A stretch of 64,000 bases of DNA from Rhodobacter huangdaonensis (GCF_004022465.1 NZ_SAVA01000005.1:1-64000), one strand, 5' to 3'. Positions 16,472-25,291 are shown, numbered from the stretch's first letter. The notes: generated by a model not told the origin, from the letters alone. Numbers and translations are program-made.

Positions 16472-16981
16472 TCAGCTGCGCCAGACGACGATCTGCGCGA
16501 GATCGGAGGGCGCAAACCCCAGAAGCCGCAGCGCCGCAAGCGAGATCTGCGAGCCGGCGTTGCGGTCGCCGACCAGCGGCAGCAGATCGACCTGCACCGA
16601 GGCGCCGGTCTTCGGGTCCTCGATCCGGCCCTTGCCCGGGGCCTCGACCAGCGGCGTGCGGATCCAGAAGCCGGTCGCCGTCGGATCGCCGAGGCCCGCC
16701 ACCGTGGTGCCAAGCCGCATCTCGCCCGGGATCGCCACGACGCCATTTGCGGCGATATGCGCGGCCGAGGTCGTGGTCGCCGATTCGGGCACGCCCGATT
16801 GCGGCATCGAGCCCGGCATCGGCCCGGCCTGCGGCAGCGGCGCGACATCGACCGTGCCCGGATCGGGCAGCGCCCCGGTCGCGGCTGCGGCGGTGTCGGC
16901 CGGCTTGCGCTCGTCCTTGCCCCCGCCACATCCCGCCAGCGCGATCGCCAGAACCGTGATCGCCACACCCGTCCGCTTCAT
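16472..16981 (-). CDS. Hypothetical lipoprotein
   Basis: A 169-residue protein with a lipoprotein signal peptide, MKRTGVAITVLAIALAGCGG, lipobox LAGC with Cys18. After a Pro/Ala-rich linker the C-terminal half forms a compact domain containing GEMRLGTTVAGLGDPTATGF and DLLPLVGDRNAGSQISLAAL, the latter suggesting a structural fold with short strands. No family is recognised. The start at 16981 has GGAGG seven bases upstream. It lies upstream of the methyltransferase and is divergent from moaA. Confidence 0.75.
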   Translation of the reverse strand: MKRTGVAITVLAIALAGCGGGKDERKPADTAAAATGALPDPGTVDVAPLPQAGPMPGSMPQSGVPESATTTSAAHIAANGVVAIPGEMRLGTTVAGLGDPTATGFWIRTPLVEAPGKGRIEDPKTGASVQVDLLPLVGDRNAGSQISLAALRLLGFAPSDLAQIVVWRS

Positions 16982-17112
16982 TCCTGCCTCCGAACCCAAG
17001 TCCGGCGCAGACTAGGGGGCGGCGGGGCGCTCTGCAACAGCGCCGCGGCGTCGCGCACGCGGATGTGCGCGTGCGCTTGCCGGGCGGGGCCGCGCGCCCT
17101 ATCTGGGCGCGC

Positions 17113-18123
17113 ATGGAAACCGCGCCCCTCATCGACCCTTTCGCACGACCGATCACCTATCTGCGGGTGTCGGTCACCGACCGTTGCGACTTTCGCTGCA
17201 GCTACTGCATGGCCGAGCACATGCAGTTCCTGCCGAAGAAGGAGCTGCTCACCCTCGAGGAGCTCGACCGGCTGTGCACCGGCTTCATCGGGCTCGGCGT
17301 GCGCAAGCTGCGGGTGACCGGGGGCGAACCGCTGGTGCGGCGCGGGATCCTGAGCTTTTTCACCGCGATGGCGCGGCACCTCGAGACCGGCGCGCTCGAC
17401 GAGCTGACGCTGACCACGAACGGCTCGCAGCTCGCCCGTTTCGCCGACGATCTTGCCGCGCTCGGGGTGCGGCGGGTGAATGTCTCGCTCGACACGCTCG
17501 ATGCGACGAAATTCGCCGAGATCACCCGCTGGGGCCGCCTCGAGCCGGTGCTCGAGGGGATCCGCGCCGCAACCCGGGCGGGGCTGCGGGTGAAGATCAA
17601 CACCGTGGCGCTGAAGGGCTTCAACGAGGACGAGCTGTTCGCCCTCGTCGACTGGTGCGGCGCCGAGGGGCATGACCTGACCTTCATCGAGGTGATGCCG
17701 ATGGGCGAGATGGGCGAGGAACAGCGGCTCGAGCAATACTGGCCGCTGACCGACCTGCGCGCGCGGCTGGCCGAGCGCTTCACCGTCACCGAGACCGGAG
17801 AACGCTCGGGCGGGCCGGCGCGCTATGTGCGGCTGACCGAGACCGGCCAGCGCCTCGGCTTCATCACACCGCTGAGCCACAATTTCTGCGAAAGCTGCAA
17901 CCGGGTGCGGGTGACCTGCACGGGCGAACTGTTCATGTGCCTCGGCCAGGAGGACAGCGCCGATCTGCGCGCGCCGCTGCGCGCCCGCCCGGACGATGAC
18001 GCGGCCCTGATCGCGGCGATCCGCGCCGCGATCGCGCGCAAGCCGAAGGGGCACGATTTCGACTATTCACGCGCCCATGTTTCGGGTCAGATGAGCCGTC
18101 ACATGAGTCACACCGGCGGTTGA
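17113..18123 (+). CDS. moaA: GTP 3',8-cyclase MoaA (molybdenum cofactor biosynthesis)
   Basis: A 336-residue radical SAM enzyme for the first step of molybdopterin synthesis, turning GTP into 3',8-cyclo-7,8-dihydro-GTP. The N-terminal cluster motif is CDFRCSYC (Cys25, 29, 32), and the C-terminal cluster cysteines are in NFCESCNRVRVTCTG. It ends in Gly-Gly, the essential C-terminal GG motif. The start METAPLIDPF at 17113 was preferred over a longer frame because homology begins there. No other moa genes are adjacent. Confidence 0.95.
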   Translation: METAPLIDPFARPITYLRVSVTDRCDFRCSYCMAEHMQFLPKKELLTLEELDRLCTGFIGLGVRKLRVTGGEPLVRRGILSFFTAMARHLETGALDELTLTTNGSQLARFADDLAALGVRRVNVSLDTLDATKFAEITRWGRLEPVLEGIRAATRAGLRVKINTVALKGFNEDELFALVDWCGAEGHDLTFIEVMPMGEMGEEQRLEQYWPLTDLRARLAERFTVTETGERSGGPARYVRLTETGQRLGFITPLSHNFCESCNRVRVTCTGELFMCLGQEDSADLRAPLRARPDDDAALIAAIRAAIARKPKGHDFDYSRAHVSGQMSRHMSHTGG

Positions 18124-18139
18124 GCCGCGGCGTGGCGTC

Positions 18140-18153
18140 CTGACCCAGATCAA
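18140..18153 (+). promoter_or_regulatory. FnrL/FNR-type binding site upstream of the universal stress gene
   Basis: CTGACCCAGATCAA matches the consensus TTGATCCAGATCAA at 12 of 14 positions and sits 55 bases before the ATG of the universal stress protein gene. FNR-type anaerobic control of usp genes is common in this group. Confidence 0.6.
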
Positions 18154-18208
18154 GGCGCGCGGACAAGGAAGGCTCCAGTCTTCGCGCCGGACCAAAGGAG
18201 AATTCTCG

Positions 18209-18616
18209 ATGTATTCCAACATCATCGTCCCCCTCGCCTTCGACGAGGACCACAACCCCGACACCGCGCTGAACGTGGCGCGCGCGCTCGCCTCGGACGG
18301 CGCGCGGATCACGCTCGTGCATGTCATGGCCGATGTGCCGGGCTATGCGATCTCCTACATGCCCGAGGGCTATGCCACCGAACTGCGCCAGACCCTGCAG
18401 CAGCAGCTGGATGGGCTTGCCGCCGATTTCGAGGCGGGCGCCGGGGTGATCCGGCAGGGCAATGCGGCGAACGAGATCCTCGATCTCGCCGAGGAGATCC
18501 AGGCCGACTGCATCGTCATCGCCTCGCACCGCCCGGGCTTTGGCGATTACCTGATCGGCTCGACCGCGGCGCGCGTGGTGCGCCATGCGCCCTGCTCGGT
18601 GATGGTGCTGCGCTGA
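18209..18616 (+). CDS. Universal stress protein (UspA family)
   Basis: A 135-residue cytosolic UspA-fold protein: N-terminal strand YSNIIVPLAFDEDHN, central VHVMADVP, and the nucleotide-loop region ASHRPGFGDYLIGSTAARVVRHAPCSVMVLR, which holds the ATP-binding G-x2-G-x9-GS-type motif in a near-canonical form. It stands alone behind an AAAGGAG ribosome site, with an FNR-type site upstream and a hairpin repeat acting as terminator. Induction under low oxygen is inferred from that site. Confidence 0.93.
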   Translation: MYSNIIVPLAFDEDHNPDTALNVARALASDGARITLVHVMADVPGYAISYMPEGYATELRQTLQQQLDGLAADFEAGAGVIRQGNAANEILDLAEEIQADCIVIASHRPGFGDYLIGSTAARVVRHAPCSVMVLR

Positions 18617-18629
18617 GGCGGACGGAGGG

Positions 18630-18696
18630 AGGGGGCGCTGCCCCCTCTTTTGCCTGACGGCAAAATTCACCCCCGGGATATTTCGGGCGATTGGAA
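18630..18696 (+). repeat. Copy A of the GGGGGC intergenic repeat; terminator of the usp gene
   Basis: Three modules follow the usp stop codon: hairpin AGGGGGC-GCT-GCCCCCT (18630-18646), hairpin TTTTGCC-TGAC-GGCAAAA (18648-18665), and CCCCCGGGATATTT followed by GGCGATTGGAA. The T run after the first hairpin makes it a good intrinsic terminator. Related copies lie at 21.5, 22.5, 30.2 and 44.8 kb. Confidence 0.8.
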
Positions 18697-18730
18697 CCAT
18701 GCGGCCGGCACAGGTGGCCGGGCGGCAGGT

Positions 18731-19909
18731 TCAGGCGCCCGCACCGCCCGTCACATCGTAACCATAGACCCAGTCGAAGCGGCCAAGCAGCTTGCCCGGC
18801 ACCAGCGCCGAAAGCGTGCGGATGCCCAGATGTCCCACCGTCCGGGGCAGCCCCGACAGGTGGTAATTGCGCGCGTTGCGGTTCGCGGCCTCGACGATGC
18901 GGGTGCAGCGCGGGGCGCGGGCGGCCTGATAGGCGGCAAGCGCCGCGCTGTCCTCGGTGTGCTGCGCAAGCGTCTCGGCCAGAACCCAGGCATCTTCCAT
19001 CGCCATCACCGCGCCCTGCGCAAGGAAGGGCAGCGTCGGATGCGCGGCATCGCCCAGCAGCACCGCGCCATCGCCCCACCAGCGCCCGGCGACCGGGTGG
19101 CGGAAGAGCCCCCACAGCCCCGGCGCCTCGACCTGCGACAGCCAGTCCTGCACCTGCGGGCAGAACTCCTCGAAGGCCGCGCGCAGCGTCAGCGGATCGT
19201 CGGTGAGGCTCCAGCTTTCCTCGACCCAGCGGCGGCGCTCCTCGACCGCGACGATGTTGCGCAGGCCACGGCCGAGCGGATAGCTGACCAGGTGCTTGCC
19301 CGCGCCCATGAACACCTGCGCCACCTTCGGCGCGGCGTCGTCGCAGGGGATGAGCGCGCGCCAGGCGACCTGATGGGTGAAGAAGGGGGCGACCGCGCCA
19401 TTCAGCGCCGCCCGCACCTTCGAATGCAGCCCGTCGGCGCCGATCAGCAGGTCGGTCTCGATCTCGGTGCCCTGCGCGGTGGTCAGCCGCGGCGCGCGCC
19501 CGGGGGCGAGCTCGACGGTCTCGATCTTTTGCAGCAGGCGGATCTGCACGCCCGCCGCGCGCGCGCCTTCGGCCAGAAGCTCGATCAGCCGGGCGCGGTG
19601 CAGGAAGCGGTATTCGGCGCCGGGCCGCAGCCGTGCGAGGTCGAGCCGCGCCACCCGCGAGGCCGTCTCGCCGTCGATCAGCTCGACCGCCTCGGCGCGC
19701 GGGCCCGCCGCCTCGAAGGCCTCGCCAAGGCCGAGCGCGCGCAGCACGCGCGCCCCGTTCGGCGAGACCTGCAGCCCCGCCCCCACCTCGCGGATCGCTT
19801 CGGCCTGTTCCAGAACGGTGACCTCGGCGCCGCGCAGCGCGAGGGCGCGCGCCACGGTGAGCCCCGCCACACCGGCACCGAGCACGGTGATCCTGCGTCC
19901 GATCAGCAT
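18731..19909 (-). CDS. FAD-dependent aromatic-ring monooxygenase (salicylate hydroxylase-like)
   Basis: A 392-residue class A flavin monooxygenase. FAD-binding elements are GAGVAGLTVARAL at the N-terminus, the DG motif LLIGADGLHSKVR, and LLGDAAHPTLPFLAQGAVMAMEDA, which contacts the flavin ribityl chain. The family hydroxylates aromatic acids such as salicylate or 3-hydroxybenzoate with NAD(P)H; the substrate here is unknown. The ATG at 19909 has GGAGG five bases upstream. It follows dksA in the same direction, but a strong hairpin in the gap probably separates the two transcripts. Confidence 0.88.
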   Translation of the reverse strand: MLIGRRITVLGAGVAGLTVARALALRGAEVTVLEQAEAIREVGAGLQVSPNGARVLRALGLGEAFEAAGPRAEAVELIDGETASRVARLDLARLRPGAEYRFLHRARLIELLAEGARAAGVQIRLLQKIETVELAPGRAPRLTTAQGTEIETDLLIGADGLHSKVRAALNGAVAPFFTHQVAWRALIPCDDAAPKVAQVFMGAGKHLVSYPLGRGLRNIVAVEERRRWVEESWSLTDDPLTLRAAFEEFCPQVQDWLSQVEAPGLWGLFRHPVAGRWWGDGAVLLGDAAHPTLPFLAQGAVMAMEDAWVLAETLAQHTEDSAALAAYQAARAPRCTRIVEAANRNARNYHLSGLPRTVGHLGIRTLSALVPGKLLGRFDWVYGYDVTGGAGA

Positions 19910-19928
19910 GGTTCCTCCAGAAACGACT

Positions 19929-19955
19929 GCACCGGCACCATCGGGGTGCCGGTGC
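19929..19955 (-). terminator. Hairpin between dksA and the monooxygenase gene
   Basis: A perfect 11-bp stem GCACCGGCACC / GGTGCCGGTGC around a five-base loop (19940-19944), followed on the minus strand by AGTCGTTTC. It lies 57 bases after the dksA stop and just before the monooxygenase ribosome site, so it likely ends the dksA message. Confidence 0.6.
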
Positions 19956-20012
19956 GACCTGTCCTTGCGCGAAATCAAACCCCGGGGCACCCCGCCGCCG
20001 GAACCGCCGCGA

Positions 20013-20435
20013 TCAATCGTCGCGATGCACGCGCTCGCGCCGCTCGTGGCGTTCCTGCGCCTCGAGCGTCATCGTCGCGATCGGGCGCGCGTCGAGCCGC
20101 TTCAGGCTGATCGGCTCGCCGGTCATCTCGCAATAGCCGTATTCGCCGCTGTCGATGCGCCGCAGTGCCGCGTCGATCTTCGTCACCAGCTTGCGCTGCC
20201 GGTCGCGGGTGCGCAGCTCGAGCGCGCGGTCGGTCTCCTCGCTGGCGCGATCGGCGATGTCGGGCACATTGCGCGCCGATTCCGCCAGACCTTCAAGCGT
20301 TTCCGCGGATTGTTCGAGGAGCTCGTGTTTCCAGGCCAGCAGCTTGCGGCGGAAATACTCGAGCTGCCGTTCGTTCATGAACGGTTCGTCCTCGGCGGGG
20401 CGATAGTCATCCGGTAGAAAGATTTCGGCCTTCAT
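20013..20435 (-). CDS. dksA: RNA polymerase-binding transcription factor DksA
   Basis: A 140-residue DksA. The coiled-coil arms run from about residue 20 to 95 and carry the tip motif DIADRASEE, with the acidic residues and Ala needed for action in the RNA polymerase secondary channel. The zinc-finger region reads YGYCEMTGEPISLKRLDARPIA, so only one of the four usual cysteines is present. DksA proteins of this type are known to work in Rhodobacter sphaeroides. With ppGpp it adjusts rRNA and amino-acid promoters. The ATG at 20435 has GAGGG upstream. Confidence 0.93.
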   Translation of the reverse strand: MKAEIFLPDDYRPAEDEPFMNERQLEYFRRKLLAWKHELLEQSAETLEGLAESARNVPDIADRASEETDRALELRTRDRQRKLVTKIDAALRRIDSGEYGYCEMTGEPISLKRLDARPIATMTLEAQERHERRERVHRDD

Positions 20436-20640
20436 TTCTGCCCTCACTCTTCTGCCGTACCGCAAGTCCGGCAGATTCCCTGCCCAAAATTCATGGCGCG
20501 CTCATACCGCAACGCCGGTGGGATGTCACGCCCCCGTTTTCACCCCGCGGCGCGGCGGCCGGGCGGACGCCGGGGCGGTTGCGGCCCGCGGCCCGCGCCG
20601 CTAGGCTTCGCCCCCGTGCCACAGCCAGCGGAGTTCGCCC

Positions 20641-21486
<846 letters not shown>

Positions 21487-21520
21487 AGGCGACGCGCCGG
21501 TTCCGCCCGGACCGCCGCAA

Positions 21521-21583
21521 GGGGGGCGCTGCCCCCCCTCGGCCTGCGGCCTCCCCCCCCGGGATATTTGACGCGATTGGAAG
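21521..21583 (+). repeat. Copy B of the GGGGGC intergenic repeat
   Basis: Hairpin GGGGGGC-GCT-GCCCCCC (21521-21537), hairpin GGCCTGCGGCC-type middle part, then CCCCCGGGATATTT and ACGCGATTGGAAG up to 21583. It lies 34 bases behind the moxR stop in the sense direction and probably ends that transcript. Confidence 0.8.
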
Positions 21584-21628
21584 ACGAGAGCCGTCCCGTG
21601 CTTCCAATCGCGTCAAATATCCCGGGGG
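21556..21628. repeat. Perfect 28-bp inverted repeat formed by two repeat copies head to head
   Basis: Bases 21556-21583 and 21601-21628 are exact reverse complements over 28 bp, separated by 17 bases. Each arm is the CCCCCGGGATATTT...TTGGAAG end of one copy of the intergenic repeat. The pair can form a very stable cruciform or RNA hairpin. Confidence 0.9.
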
Positions 21629-21665
21629 TGAATTTTCCGCAGGAAAAGAGGGGGCAGCGCCCCCT
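21601..21665 (-). repeat. Copy B' of the GGGGGC intergenic repeat (reverse)
   Basis: Read on the minus strand: AGGGGGC-GCT-GCCCCCT (21665-21649), TTTTCC-TGC-GGAAAA (21647-21633), then CCCCCGGGATATTT with GACGCGATTGGAAG. This is the only copy not placed behind a gene on its own strand. Confidence 0.8.
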
Positions 21666-21752
21666 GCCTGCGGCGTCGCTCTCGGCATGAAAATCCCGTT
21701 CGTCGCCGCTTGACGACGCCCGGCACTTGGCTTAGGTCTGCGCCTGCACCAT

Positions 21753-21826
21753 GCGGGTATGATGTAATGGTAGCCTGTCAGCTTCCCAAGCTGAACGCGC
21801 GGGTTCGATTCCCGCTACCCGCTCCA
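21753..21826 (+). tRNA. tRNA-Gly(CCC)
   Basis: A 7-bp acceptor stem GCGGGTA/TACCCGC, D-arm with TGGTAGCC, anticodon loop CTTCCCAA giving anticodon CCC, T-arm GGGTTCGATTCCC, discriminator T and encoded CCA (21824-21826). Confidence 0.97.
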
Positions 21827-21836
21827 GCATCTCCCT

Positions 21837-22040
21837 TCAGTCCGAAACCGGAAGCAGACGGCAAAGCGCCCCCTCCTCGGCGTCGCTGATGATCCTGACA
21901 TGGCCTGCGCCGTCGACTGTGATGTCGCGCACACGCCGGCCGCGCCGGCCGACGGCAGCATTCCGATGATCCATCGCCACCGCATCGCGCCTTCCGTTTC
22001 GGGGCAGTCTGACATGCCGGAGCGTGCCGTGCACCCTTCC
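21837..22040 (-). pseudogene. Remnant of a PQQ-dependent sugar dehydrogenase (C-terminal end)
   Basis: On the minus strand the C-terminal peptide RVRDITVDGAGHVRIISDAE followed by EGALCRLLP resembles the end of PQQ-dependent glucose/sorbosone dehydrogenases, where R-I-R-D-V-x-x-G-x-D-G-x-x-Y-x-x-T-D-x-x-x-G-x-L-x-R-L precedes the stop. Just upstream, in another frame, ARSGM and a W-x-x-I-I-G-M-L stretch resemble the preceding part of that family. The coding frame is broken and the rest of the gene is absent, so this is a decayed fragment. The similarity is from memory and moderate. Confidence 0.45.
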
Positions 22041-22092
22041 CCTTGGCCGCATCCGCCGCTATCAGGCGGAGACACAACCACAGGAGGGCCCG

Positions 22093-22443
22093 ATGGCCGG
22101 GATCGAACGCATCGAATGCGGCGCACGGATGAGCGGCGCCGTCGTCTACAACGGGCTTGTCTGGCTGGCAGGCCAGGTCGGCACCCCGGGCGCCAGCGTC
22201 GCCGAGCAGACGCAGGCCGCGCTCGCCGAGGTCGACCGGCTGCTGGCACTGGCCGGCTCGGACAAGACGCGCATCCTCAGCGCGCAGATCTGGCTTGCCG
22301 ACATCGCCGATTTCGCCGAGATGAACGCGGTCTGGGACGCCTGGGTGCCGCAGGGCGCGACGCCCGCGCGCGCGACCGGCGAGGCGAAGCTCGCCGCCCC
22401 CGACTACCGCGTCGAGGTGATCGTCACCGCGGCCCAGGCCTGA
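22093..22443 (+). CDS. RidA-family (YjgF/YER057c/UK114) protein
   Basis: A 116-residue RidA-fold protein, a family that hydrolyses reactive enamines and imines released by amino-acid dehydratases and oxidases. Visible features are GLVWLAGQVGTPGASVAEQTQ, ALLALAGSDKTRILSAQIWLAD and the final EVIVTA strand. The catalytic Arg of canonical RidA (in RxxPVAR near the end) is replaced by APDYRVEVIV, with Arg in a similar location. Length is typical. AGGAGGG precedes the ATG at 22093. Confidence 0.88.
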   Translation: MAGIERIECGARMSGAVVYNGLVWLAGQVGTPGASVAEQTQAALAEVDRLLALAGSDKTRILSAQIWLADIADFAEMNAVWDAWVPQGATPARATGEAKLAAPDYRVEVIVTAAQA

Positions 22444-22496
22444 ACCGCGCGCCCCGGGGCGAATGCCGGCGAGGGGATGCGGCGCGCCTTCCCTCG

Positions 22497-22556
22497 CTTC
22501 CAATTGCCGCAAATATCCCGGGGGTGAGCCCGCAGGGCGAGGGGGCAGCGCCCCCT
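22497..22556 (-). repeat. Copy C of the GGGGGC intergenic repeat; terminator of the amidohydrolase gene
   Basis: On the minus strand, directly behind the amidohydrolase stop: AGGGGGC-GCT-GCCCCCT (22556-22540), a GCCCTGCGGGC hairpin, then CCCCCGGGATATTT and GGCAATTGGAAG ending at 22497. Confidence 0.8.
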
Positions 22557-22568
22557 GCCCTTGCGCCC

Positions 22569-23735
22569 TCAGTCCAGCGGCATCCGCGCCTCGATCATCC
22601 CCGCGTACCAGCTTGCCCCGAAGGGGATCGCCTCGTCGTTGAACTCGTAGCCGGGGTGGTGAAGGATGGCGCTGTCACCATTGCCGCAGAAGATATAGGC
22701 GCCCGGCCGCGCGTTCAGCATGTAGCTGAAATCCTCGGCCGCCATCTGCGGCGGAAAGCCGGTATCAACGCTGCCCGCGACCGATTGCGCAACGGCGATG
22801 GCGGCGCGGGTGGGCTCGGGCGCGTTCACCGTGGCGGGGTAGCCCGGCATCCAGTCAAGCGCGGCGCTTGCCCCCGCGGCCTCGGCAGTCAGCGTGGCGA
22901 TGCGGCGCAGCTGCGCCTCGGCCGCCGGGCGCAGATCGGGGTCGAGCGTGCGCAGCGTGCCGCGCAGCTCGGCCGTCTGCGGGATCACGTTATAGGCCCC
23001 CGTCCCCGCCCGCAGCGTGCAGACCGACAGCACGACGGGTGCAAGCGGGTCGGTCAGCCGCGAGGCCACCGTCTGCAGCGCAACGACGATCTGGCTTGCG
23101 ACCAGCACCGGGTCGATCGCCTGATGCGGTTTCGCGGCATGGCCGCCGCGGCCGGTCACGGTGATGCGGAACTGGTCGCAGGCCGCCATCACCGCGCCGT
23201 CGCGGATCGCGAAGGTGCCAAGCGGCACGCCGGGCCAGTTGTGCATACCATAGATCTCGTCGATGCCGAAGCGCTCCATCAGCCCGTCGCGCACCATTTC
23301 GTCGCCGCCGCCGCCGCCCTCCTCGGCGGGCTGGAAGACCAGCACCGCGGTGCCGTCGAAGGCGCGGGTCTCGGCCAGGTATTTCGCCGCGCCGAGCAGC
23401 ATCGCCATGTGGCCGTCATGGCCGCAGGCGTGCATCTTGCCGGGCGCGGTCGAGGCATGGGGCAGCCCCGTCTCCTCCTCGATCGGCAGCGCATCCATGT
23501 CGGCGCGCAGCCCGATCGCCCGGCCCCGGCTGTCGGTGCGGCCGCGGATCACCGCGACGACACCGGAGCGGCCGATCCCCTCGACCACCTCATCGGCGCC
23601 GAAGCTGCGCAGCAGTTCCGCCACCCGGCCCGCGGTGCGCGGCAGGTCGAACATCAGCTCGGGGTGGGCGTGGAAATCGCGCCGCCAGGCGATGATCTCG
23701 GGCAGCAGTTCGGCGAAGCGGTTCTTCACGGGCAT
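22569..23735 (-). CDS. M20-family amidohydrolase (hippurate hydrolase/N-acyl amino acid hydrolase type)
   Basis: A 388-residue M20D metallopeptidase. Metal and active-site motifs are RRDFHAHPEL, GLRADMDALPI, GKMHACGHDGHMAMLLGAA, VFQPAEEGGGG and a late AAEDFSYML, in the normal order and spacing. Family members split N-acyl amino acids or hippurate into an acid and an amino acid in the cytosol. The start MPVKNRF at 23735 has GGAGG at the right distance. It lies 64 bases behind the flavoprotein gene on the same strand, and the two probably form one unit. Confidence 0.9.
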   Translation of the reverse strand: MPVKNRFAELLPEIIAWRRDFHAHPELMFDLPRTAGRVAELLRSFGADEVVEGIGRSGVVAVIRGRTDSRGRAIGLRADMDALPIEEETGLPHASTAPGKMHACGHDGHMAMLLGAAKYLAETRAFDGTAVLVFQPAEEGGGGGDEMVRDGLMERFGIDEIYGMHNWPGVPLGTFAIRDGAVMAACDQFRITVTGRGGHAAKPHQAIDPVLVASQIVVALQTVASRLTDPLAPVVLSVCTLRAGTGAYNVIPQTAELRGTLRTLDPDLRPAAEAQLRRIATLTAEAAGASAALDWMPGYPATVNAPEPTRAAIAVAQSVAGSVDTGFPPQMAAEDFSYMLNARPGAYIFCGNGDSAILHHPGYEFNDEAIPFGASWYAGMIEARMPLD

Positions 23736-23799
23736 CGGGCACCTCCAGACGCGCCAGCCTGCGGCAGAAGCGGCGCGCCGGCAAGCCCCTGACACGCCG

Positions 23800-25137
23800 T
23801 CAGAAGGTCGGGCCGAGATCCATCTTCGTGCCGTCCGAAAAGCGGGTAAGGCGGAACCGGCGCAGGTCGTGGCCCGGGTCGCGGCCCAGCATCCGCGCCG
23901 CCATCACCCGCCCGATCGCTGGGCCGATGCCGAAGCCATGCCCCGAGAGCCCGGTGGCGATGAAGAGGCCGGGCACCGGGCTTTCGTCAAGCACCGGCAC
24001 GGTGTCGGGCATCACGTCGATCATCCCGGCCCAGGAGCGGATCAGCCGCGGCACGCCAAGCGCCGGGAAGGCCCGGGCAAAGCCCGCCTGCACCTCCTTC
24101 AGCCGCGCCAGATTCGGCGCGGGGTCGAGGACGCGCCGCCGCTCGAACGGGCTTTCCTCTTCCTCGCTCCAGTGCCGCGGCGTGGTCCAGCCATCGGGCC
24201 AGCCACGCCCGGGCGCCCAAGGGCGCAGCCGGGTCTTGGCGCCGTCGCGGCGGATCTGCGGCAGATAGCGCAGCAGGTTCCGAAACGCGTCGGGGCCGAT
24301 GTAGAAATCGTGCCAGGTGCCCGAGGCGAGGGTGTAGCCGCCGTCGAGCCGGCGCCGCCAGGCGAAGATCTCGTCGGTGGCCGCGACCTGCGCCACCTCG
24401 GGCAGCGGCTCGGTCTGTGCGACGGTCGAGCGCACCGCAAGCTGCGGCAGCCGCACCCCCTCGCGCGCGGCGAAAAGCGACGACCAGGCGCCGCCCGCCA
24501 AAAGCACCTGCGGCGCGGCGATCCGGCCCAGTTCCGTCACCACGCCGATCACCCGCCCGCCGGCGCGGTCCAGCGCGCGCACGGCGCAATTCTCGACGAT
24601 CTCCACGCCCGCGGCGACGGCGAGGCGGGCAAGGAGCGGCACCGCCACCCAGGGCTCGGCGCGCGCGTCGGACGGCGTGATCAGCCCCGCCGCCCACCCC
24701 GCCGTCGAGGACAGCGCCGAGAGCTCGGCGCGCGACATCAGCCGGCTTTCAAGCCCGTGCTCGGCCGCCAGCCGCACCCAGGCCTCATAGCCCGCGACGG
24801 CGGCGGGGTCATGCGAGAGATAGGCGACGCCGGCGCGACGAAAGCCGAGCTCGGGGCCGATCTCGGCGGCAAATCCCTGCCACAGCGCGAGCGCCTCGAG
24901 CATCAGCGGCAGCTCGGCCGGGTCGCGGCCCTGGGCGCGGATCCAGCCCCAGTTGCGGCTCGACTGTTCGCCCGCGATCCGGCCCTTCTCGCACAGCACG
25001 ACGCGCTGGCCCGCCTGCGCGAGATAATAGGCCGTCATCACCCCGGCGATGCCGCCGCCGATCACCACCACGTCGGCCTGCGCCGGCGGCGGGCCCGGGT
25101 AAACGACGCGCTCCGCCTCGGAAATCACGAATGCCAT
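23800..25137 (-). CDS. FAD-dependent amino-acid oxidase-like flavoprotein (DadA/glycine oxidase superfamily)
   Basis: A 445-residue DAO-fold flavoprotein. The FAD motif ADVVVIGGGIAGVMTAYYLAQAG lies at residues 21-43, followed by SSRNWGWIRAQGRDP; the C-terminal part has RSWAGMIDVMPDTVPVLDES and ATGLSGHGFGIGPAIGRVMA, which contact flavin in this superfamily. It probably oxidises an amino acid or amine to the imine. The ATG at 25137 has AGGGGG upstream. Its neighbours, an acylase and a RidA protein, fit amino-acid oxidation. Confidence 0.85.
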   Translation of the reverse strand: MAFVISEAERVVYPGPPPAQADVVVIGGGIAGVMTAYYLAQAGQRVVLCEKGRIAGEQSSRNWGWIRAQGRDPAELPLMLEALALWQGFAAEIGPELGFRRAGVAYLSHDPAAVAGYEAWVRLAAEHGLESRLMSRAELSALSSTAGWAAGLITPSDARAEPWVAVPLLARLAVAAGVEIVENCAVRALDRAGGRVIGVVTELGRIAAPQVLLAGGAWSSLFAAREGVRLPQLAVRSTVAQTEPLPEVAQVAATDEIFAWRRRLDGGYTLASGTWHDFYIGPDAFRNLLRYLPQIRRDGAKTRLRPWAPGRGWPDGWTTPRHWSEEEESPFERRRVLDPAPNLARLKEVQAGFARAFPALGVPRLIRSWAGMIDVMPDTVPVLDESPVPGLFIATGLSGHGFGIGPAIGRVMAARMLGRDPGHDLRRFRLTRFSDGTKMDLGPTF

Positions 25138-25197
25138 CTGTGCCCCCTGCTGTGCCGCCCCGAAGCTCGCGCCGCGGCGGGCCCGCGTCAAGCCCGA

Positions 25198-25212
25198 TGC
25201 CGCAGTGCGGCA
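25198..25212. promoter_or_regulatory. TGCCGCA-G-TGCGGCA dyad between the flavoprotein and glucosylglycerate genes
   Basis: A perfect 15-bp palindrome with a single-base centre in the 154-base divergent region. It can serve either the flavoprotein gene (minus) or the phosphatase-synthase operon (plus). No regulator gene is adjacent, so the binding protein is unknown. Confidence 0.4.
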
Positions 25213-25291
25213 CAATCTGTCTCCCGCGGTCCACGGCGGGTTGGCAGGCGCGGACCGGGGCGTTAGGCTTTCCGCAGACGAAAGGATCCCG

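Noticed and set aside
18630..18696. Repeat copies read as a CRISPR array
   Set aside because: Copies are thousands of bases apart, imperfect, and contain hairpins; no regular spacer arrangement or cas gene exists.
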